From positions 434,001 to 498,000 of the forward strand of contig NC_016587.1 of assembly GCF_000283655.1 (NCBI RefSeq): 64,000 nt of DNA, read 5' to 3'. Both the position numbers and the translations under genes were made by a program. Shown here one piece after another: positions 58,758 through 64,000 of the stretch; within the stretch, counting starts at the first letter, position 1; every line of letters starts with the position of its first letter. The notes under the pieces were generated by a model. It was not told the origin of the DNA. It made no database searches and saw only the letters and a program-made list of their open reading frames with translations. Source of the DNA: Azospirillum lipoferum 4B. GTDB lineage: Bacteria; Pseudomonadota; Alphaproteobacteria; Azospirillales; Azospirillaceae.

Positions 58758-60044
58758 ATGGCCGATCTTCGCAGCACCATCGCCGGCATCCGCTCCCCCA
58801 ACCCCTTCTGGCTGGCCTCCGCCCCGCCGACCGACAAGCTGACCAACGTCGTCCGCGCCTTCAAGGCGGGTTGGGGCGGTGTCGTCTGGAAGACGCTGGG
58901 CGAGGACCCGCCGGTGGTCAACGTCTCCAGCCGCTACGGCGCGCATCTCGACACCGACCGCCGGATGATCGGGCTGAACAACATCGAGCTGATCTCCGAC
59001 CGGCCGCTCGACGTCAACCTGCAGGAGATCATCCAGGTCAAGCGCGACTGGCCCGACCGCGCCATGGTCGTCTCGCTGATGGCGACCATGACCGAAACGG
59101 CCTGGGCCGGCCTCGCCCGCCGCATCGCCGAGACCGGGGCGGCCGATGGGCTGGAACTCAATCTCGGCTGCCCGCACGGCATGTGCGAGCGCGGCATGGG
59201 CTCCGCCATCGGGCAGGTGCCGGAGATGGTGGAGCAGGTCACGCGCTGGGTGAAGAACGCCGTCAATCTGCCGGTGATCGTCAAGCTGACCCCCAACATC
59301 ACCAACATCCTGTGGTCGGCCGAAGCGGCCAGGCGCGGCGGCGCCGACGCGGTGTCGCTGATCAACACGGTCAATTCCATCGTCGCGGTCGATCTCGACG
59401 CCATGGCGCCGACCCCCGTGGTCGACGGCAAGGGCAGCCATGGTGGCTATTGCGGCCCGGCGGTGAAGCCCATCGCGCTGAACATGGTGGCGGAGATCGC
59501 CCGCAATCCGGAGACGCGAGGCCTTCCGGTCAGCGGCATCGGTGGCGTGACGACATGGCGCGACGCGGCGGAGTTCCTGGCGCTGGGCGCCACCAACGTC
59601 CAGGTCTGCACCGCCGCCATGACCTACGGCTTCAAGATCGTCGAGGACATGATCGGCGGCCTGTCCAACTGGATGGACGAGAAGGGATACCGGACGCTGG
59701 ACGAGCTGAGCGGCCGCGCGGTGCGCAACGTCGTCAACTGGAACGACCTGAACATGAACTTCTCGACCAAGGCGGTGATCGACCCCGCCTTGTGCATCGA
59801 CTGCGGCCGCTGCCACATCGTCTGCGAGGACACCTCGCACCAGGCGATCCGCATCGACGCCGGGGAAGGCCGCCGCGTCTTCACCGTGGTCGACGAGGAG
59901 TGCGTGGGCTGCAACCTGTGCAGCCACATCTGCCCGGTGCCGGACTGCATCACCATGGTGCCGGAGCAGACCGACCTGCCTTACGTCACCTGGCCCAACG
60001 ACGCCCGCAACCCGATGCGCGTCCCCGAAGCCGCCGCCAAATAA
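58758..60044 (+). CDS. preA: NAD-dependent dihydropyrimidine dehydrogenase subunit PreA
   Basis: 428-residue catalytic subunit with FMN-TIM barrel and a C-terminal two-cluster ferredoxin domain. The barrel contains LNLGCPHGMCERGMG, VIVKLTPNITNILWS and PVSGIGGVTTWRDAAEFLALGA; ferredoxin cysteines are in CIDCGRCHIVCEDT and CVGCNLCSHICPVPDC. In the position where mammalian enzyme has its catalytic Cys (the LACGQ segment) this protein has SAIGQ, while a Cys occurs several residues earlier in HGMCERG. It follows preT by 20 bases and precedes the M20 hydrolase by 22. Confidence 0.95.
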   Translation: MADLRSTIAGIRSPNPFWLASAPPTDKLTNVVRAFKAGWGGVVWKTLGEDPPVVNVSSRYGAHLDTDRRMIGLNNIELISDRPLDVNLQEIIQVKRDWPDRAMVVSLMATMTETAWAGLARRIAETGAADGLELNLGCPHGMCERGMGSAIGQVPEMVEQVTRWVKNAVNLPVIVKLTPNITNILWSAEAARRGGADAVSLINTVNSIVAVDLDAMAPTPVVDGKGSHGGYCGPAVKPIALNMVAEIARNPETRGLPVSGIGGVTTWRDAAEFLALGATNVQVCTAAMTYGFKIVEDMIGGLSNWMDEKGYRTLDELSGRAVRNVVNWNDLNMNFSTKAVIDPALCIDCGRCHIVCEDTSHQAIRIDAGEGRRVFTVVDEECVGCNLCSHICPVPDCITMVPEQTDLPYVTWPNDARNPMRVPEAAAK

Positions 60045-60066
60045 ACGACGTTCAGGAGAGAGCAAC

Positions 60067-61335
60067 ATGTCCACCCCGCAGAATGTCGCCGTGAACGGCT
60101 CGCGCCTGTGGCAGAGCCTGATGGACATGGCGCAGATCGGCGCCACGCCCAAGGGCGGCGTGTGCCGGCTGGCGCTGACCGACCTCGACAAACAGGGCCG
60201 CGACCTGTTCGTGCGCTGGTGCGAGGAGGCCGGCTGCACGGTGTCGGTCGACCGGATGGGCAACATCTTCGCCCGCCGCCCCGGCCGCGACGACAGCCTG
60301 CCCCCGGTCATCATGGGCAGCCACCTGGACAGCCAGCCGACCGGCGGCAAGTATGACGGCGTCTATGGCGTGCTGGCCGGGCTGGAGGTGGTGCGCAGCC
60401 TGAACGACATGAACTATGTCACCGAGGCCCCGGTGGAGGTCGCGGTCTGGACCAACGAGGAAGGCTCGCGCTTTGCCCCGGCCATGGTGTCGTCCGGCGT
60501 CTTCGCCGGGGTGTTCGATCTCGACTATGGCCTCTCGCGCGCCGACCTCGACGGCAAGACGATGGGCGAGGAGCTGGCCCGCATCGGCTATGCCGGCGAC
60601 CGGGAGGTCGGGGGCCGCAAGGTCGGCGCCTATTTCGAGGCGCATATCGAGCAGGGTCCGATCCTGGAGATCGAGGGCAAGACCATCGGCGTCGTCACCG
60701 ACTGCCAGGGCCAGCGCTGGTACGAGATCACCTTCACCGGTCAGGAGGCCCATGCCGGCCCGACCCCGATGGTCCGCCGCAAGGACGCCCTGCTCGGAGC
60801 GGCCCGCGTCGTCGATGCGGTGAACCGCATCGGCATGAAATACGGCCCGCTGGCCTGCGCCACGGTGGGGCTGATGCAGATCCACCCCAACAGCCGCAAC
60901 GTCATCCCCGGCCGCGTCTTCTTCACCGTCGATTTCCGCCACCCGGACGACACCATCCTCGCCGCCATGGACGGCGAGCTGCGCGCCGAGGTGGAGCGCA
61001 TCGCCGGAGAGATCGGGCTGGAGAGCGATTTCCAGCAGATCTGGTACTACGCCCCGATCAAGTTCGACGAGAGCTGCGTCGCCGCCGTCCGCAAGGGGGT
61101 GGAACGCACCGGCCACAGCTTCCGCGACATCGTGTCGGGCGCTGGCCACGACGCCTGTTACCTGTCCAAGGTCGCGCCGACCGGCATGGTCTTCATCCCC
61201 TGCATCGACGGCATCAGCCACAACGAGGTCGAGGAGACGACCCCGGAATGGTCGACCGCCGGCTGCGAGGTGCTGCTCCACGCCGTGCTCGACCGCGCCG
61301 ATGCCATGGCCGAGCAGGTGAAAGCCCCTGCGTGA
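60067..61335 (+). CDS. Zn-dependent M20 hydrolase, probable beta-ureidopropionase
   Basis: 422-residue binuclear-metal amidohydrolase of the N-carbamoyl-L-amino-acid hydrolase / AllC / beta-ureidopropionase group (M20 fold). Metal ligands are in GSHLDSQPTGGKYDG, TNEEGSRFAPAM and FEAHIEQGPILE; GPTPMVRRKDA marks the dimerisation domain. In a PreT-PreA-dihydropyrimidinase operon it most likely hydrolyses N-carbamyl-beta-alanine to beta-alanine, CO2 and ammonia. A hydantoinase-type role is the alternative. It follows preA by 22 bases. Confidence 0.9.
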   Translation: MSTPQNVAVNGSRLWQSLMDMAQIGATPKGGVCRLALTDLDKQGRDLFVRWCEEAGCTVSVDRMGNIFARRPGRDDSLPPVIMGSHLDSQPTGGKYDGVYGVLAGLEVVRSLNDMNYVTEAPVEVAVWTNEEGSRFAPAMVSSGVFAGVFDLDYGLSRADLDGKTMGEELARIGYAGDREVGGRKVGAYFEAHIEQGPILEIEGKTIGVVTDCQGQRWYEITFTGQEAHAGPTPMVRRKDALLGAARVVDAVNRIGMKYGPLACATVGLMQIHPNSRNVIPGRVFFTVDFRHPDDTILAAMDGELRAEVERIAGEIGLESDFQQIWYYAPIKFDESCVAAVRKGVERTGHSFRDIVSGAGHDACYLSKVAPTGMVFIPCIDGISHNEVEETTPEWSTAGCEVLLHAVLDRADAMAEQVKAPA

Positions 61336-61341
61336 TACGCT

Positions 61342-61364
61342 CCCTCTCCCGGGACGGGAGAGGG
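61342..61364. repeat. CCCTCTCCC hairpin between hydrolase and rutR-like gene
   Basis: CCCTCTCCCG (61342-61351) and CGGGAGAGGG (61355-61364) form a perfect 10-bp stem with a 3-base loop. No T-run. It belongs to the hairpin family found at 39.7, 45.6 and 52.4 kb. Confidence 0.6.
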
Positions 61365-61377
61365 CACCTCAACAGCA

Positions 61378-63557
<2,180 letters not shown>

Positions 63558-63564
63558 GCCGGCC

Positions 63565-63807
63565 TCACCCGGCCTTCGCCAGAAGCGGGCCGACCCAGCG
63601 GGCCAGGAAGGCATCCTCCGGCGCTGCCGCCAGCGCCGGCCTTGCCGCCAGCAGCAATTGCAGCAGGGCGGTGTGCAGCTCGGTGCAGGCGGACAAATCC
63701 ACCCGCGGCGCTGCCGCCGTCTCCAGCCATTCGGCGAGCGGCAGCGCCTCTTCCGCCGTGCAGGCGGCCTCGAACCGGGCGAGGTTGGAGTCGAACCGGA
63801 CCGGCAT
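63565..63807 (-). CDS. STAS-domain protein (chemotaxis-linked)
   Basis: 80-residue STAS-like domain: LPLAEWLETAAAPRVDLSACTELHTALLQLLLAAR, resembling anti-sigma antagonist folds, but with the usual Ser/Thr-containing DLS motif (VDLSACTEL) where phosphorylation might occur. It is immediately downstream of the CheA-like gene on the same strand and overlaps it by a few bases, so it is translated with it. Such STAS proteins occur near chemosensory clusters with CheA. It converges with hydA, 7 bases apart. Confidence 0.75.
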   Translation of the reverse strand: MPVRFDSNLARFEAACTAEEALPLAEWLETAAAPRVDLSACTELHTALLQLLLAARPALAAAPEDAFLARWVGPLLAKAG

Positions 63808-64000
63808 CACAGCAGCTCCCGCAGATCGAGCACCAGGATCAGGCGGCCGTCGCCCAGCACGGCGGTTCCGGCATAGCCGCGCAGGCCGCGCAACACGCCG
63901 GTCATCGGGCGCAGCACCACATCGGCGCGCTCGCCGACATCGTCGACCGCCACCGCGACCGGGCCGTCGCTCAATTCGGCAAGCACCACACAGTCGGTCT
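63807..64000 (-). CDS. cheA: C-terminal end of CheA-like chemotaxis histidine kinase (partial)
   Basis: Only the last about 64 residues are visible. ADVVLRPMTGVLRGLRGYAGTAVLGDGRLILVLDLREL is typical of the terminal CheW-like domain of CheA (VLRPLP..GVAGAAILGDGRVALILD in other CheA). A CheW protein is a possible alternative but the sequence pattern and the following STAS gene fit CheA best. The rest lies outside the window to the right. Confidence 0.7.
   Translation of the reverse strand, partial: TDCVVLAELSDGPVAVAVDDVGERADVVLRPMTGVLRGLRGYAGTAVLGDGRLILVLDLRELL

Overview
The window is about 64 kb of high-GC, densely coding bacterial DNA. Alphaproteobacterial RpoH, HflK-HflC-DegP gene order, a HisKA_2-type kinase, DUF1244, many PAS, MHYT and REC signalling proteins, and aerobic-type cob genes point to an Azospirillum-like member of the Rhodospirillales. 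This is inferred from protein families and codon use; no rRNA or tRNA marker is present. No prophage, insertion sequence, CRISPR array or RNA gene was found. The window is chromosome-like and accessory-metabolic, not a mobile island.

Layout. 1-11 kb: the end of a membrane histidine kinase, an EamA permease, a phytase-like lipoprotein, a HisKA_2 kinase, a NifX-like protein with a His-rich tail, rpoH, an unknown 67-aa protein overlapping a TPR-glycosyltransferase, a DUF1989 protein, pyroglutamyl peptidase, a divergent LysR/VOC pair and a NarL-type regulator. 11-20 kb: envelope and protein quality control (hflK-hflC-degP, divergent mrp, an Hsp70-like yegD) and an SDR. 20-24 kb: TusA, a DUF2478-DUF364 protein, DUF1244, a glutathione transferase and a periplasmic binding protein. 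24-36 kb: a signalling block (hybrid kinase with HPt, REC-ATPase protein, PAS-GGDEF cyclase, MHYT hybrid kinase) with the cobC/cobD pair in the middle. 36-44 kb: penicillin-acylase-type Ntn hydrolase, threonine ammonia-lyase, and an ABC importer with a Thi5/NMT1-type binding protein. 44-56 kb: a uronate / unsaturated-uronate catabolic region. 57-63.6 kb: the reductive pyrimidine degradation operon. 63.6-64 kb: a STAS protein and the 3' end of a CheA-like gene.

How genes work together. The uronate region holds KduI, KduD and KdgF (processing of unsaturated uronates), UxaC, UxaA and KdgK (hexuronates to 2-keto-3-deoxy-6-phosphogluconate) and two paralogous FCD-type GntR regulators. Four upstream regions (first gntR, methylglyoxal synthase, kduI, and the gntR2/uxaC divergent region) share an AT-rich near-palindrome with the core TGATATATTA or AGTATATTA. 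It sits within or over recognisable promoter elements, which suggests one repressor regulon that also captures mgsA. The pyrimidine operon (preT, preA, M20 ureidopropionase-type hydrolase, RutR-like regulator, dihydropyrimidinase) encodes the full uracil/thymine reductive route, with a RutR-like half-matched operator upstream.

Other notable structure: two perfect tandem copies of a 15-bp palindrome upstream of the 67-aa gene; composite nested inverted repeats built from CCCTCTCCC hairpins at 39.7, 45.6 and 52.4 kb; two oppositely oriented copies of a ~90-bp REP-like pair (22.06 and 39.75 kb); a hybrid kinase with an in-frame TGA between its only upstream ATG and its first membrane helix; and an exact 15-bp tandem duplication across the uxaC stop codon.
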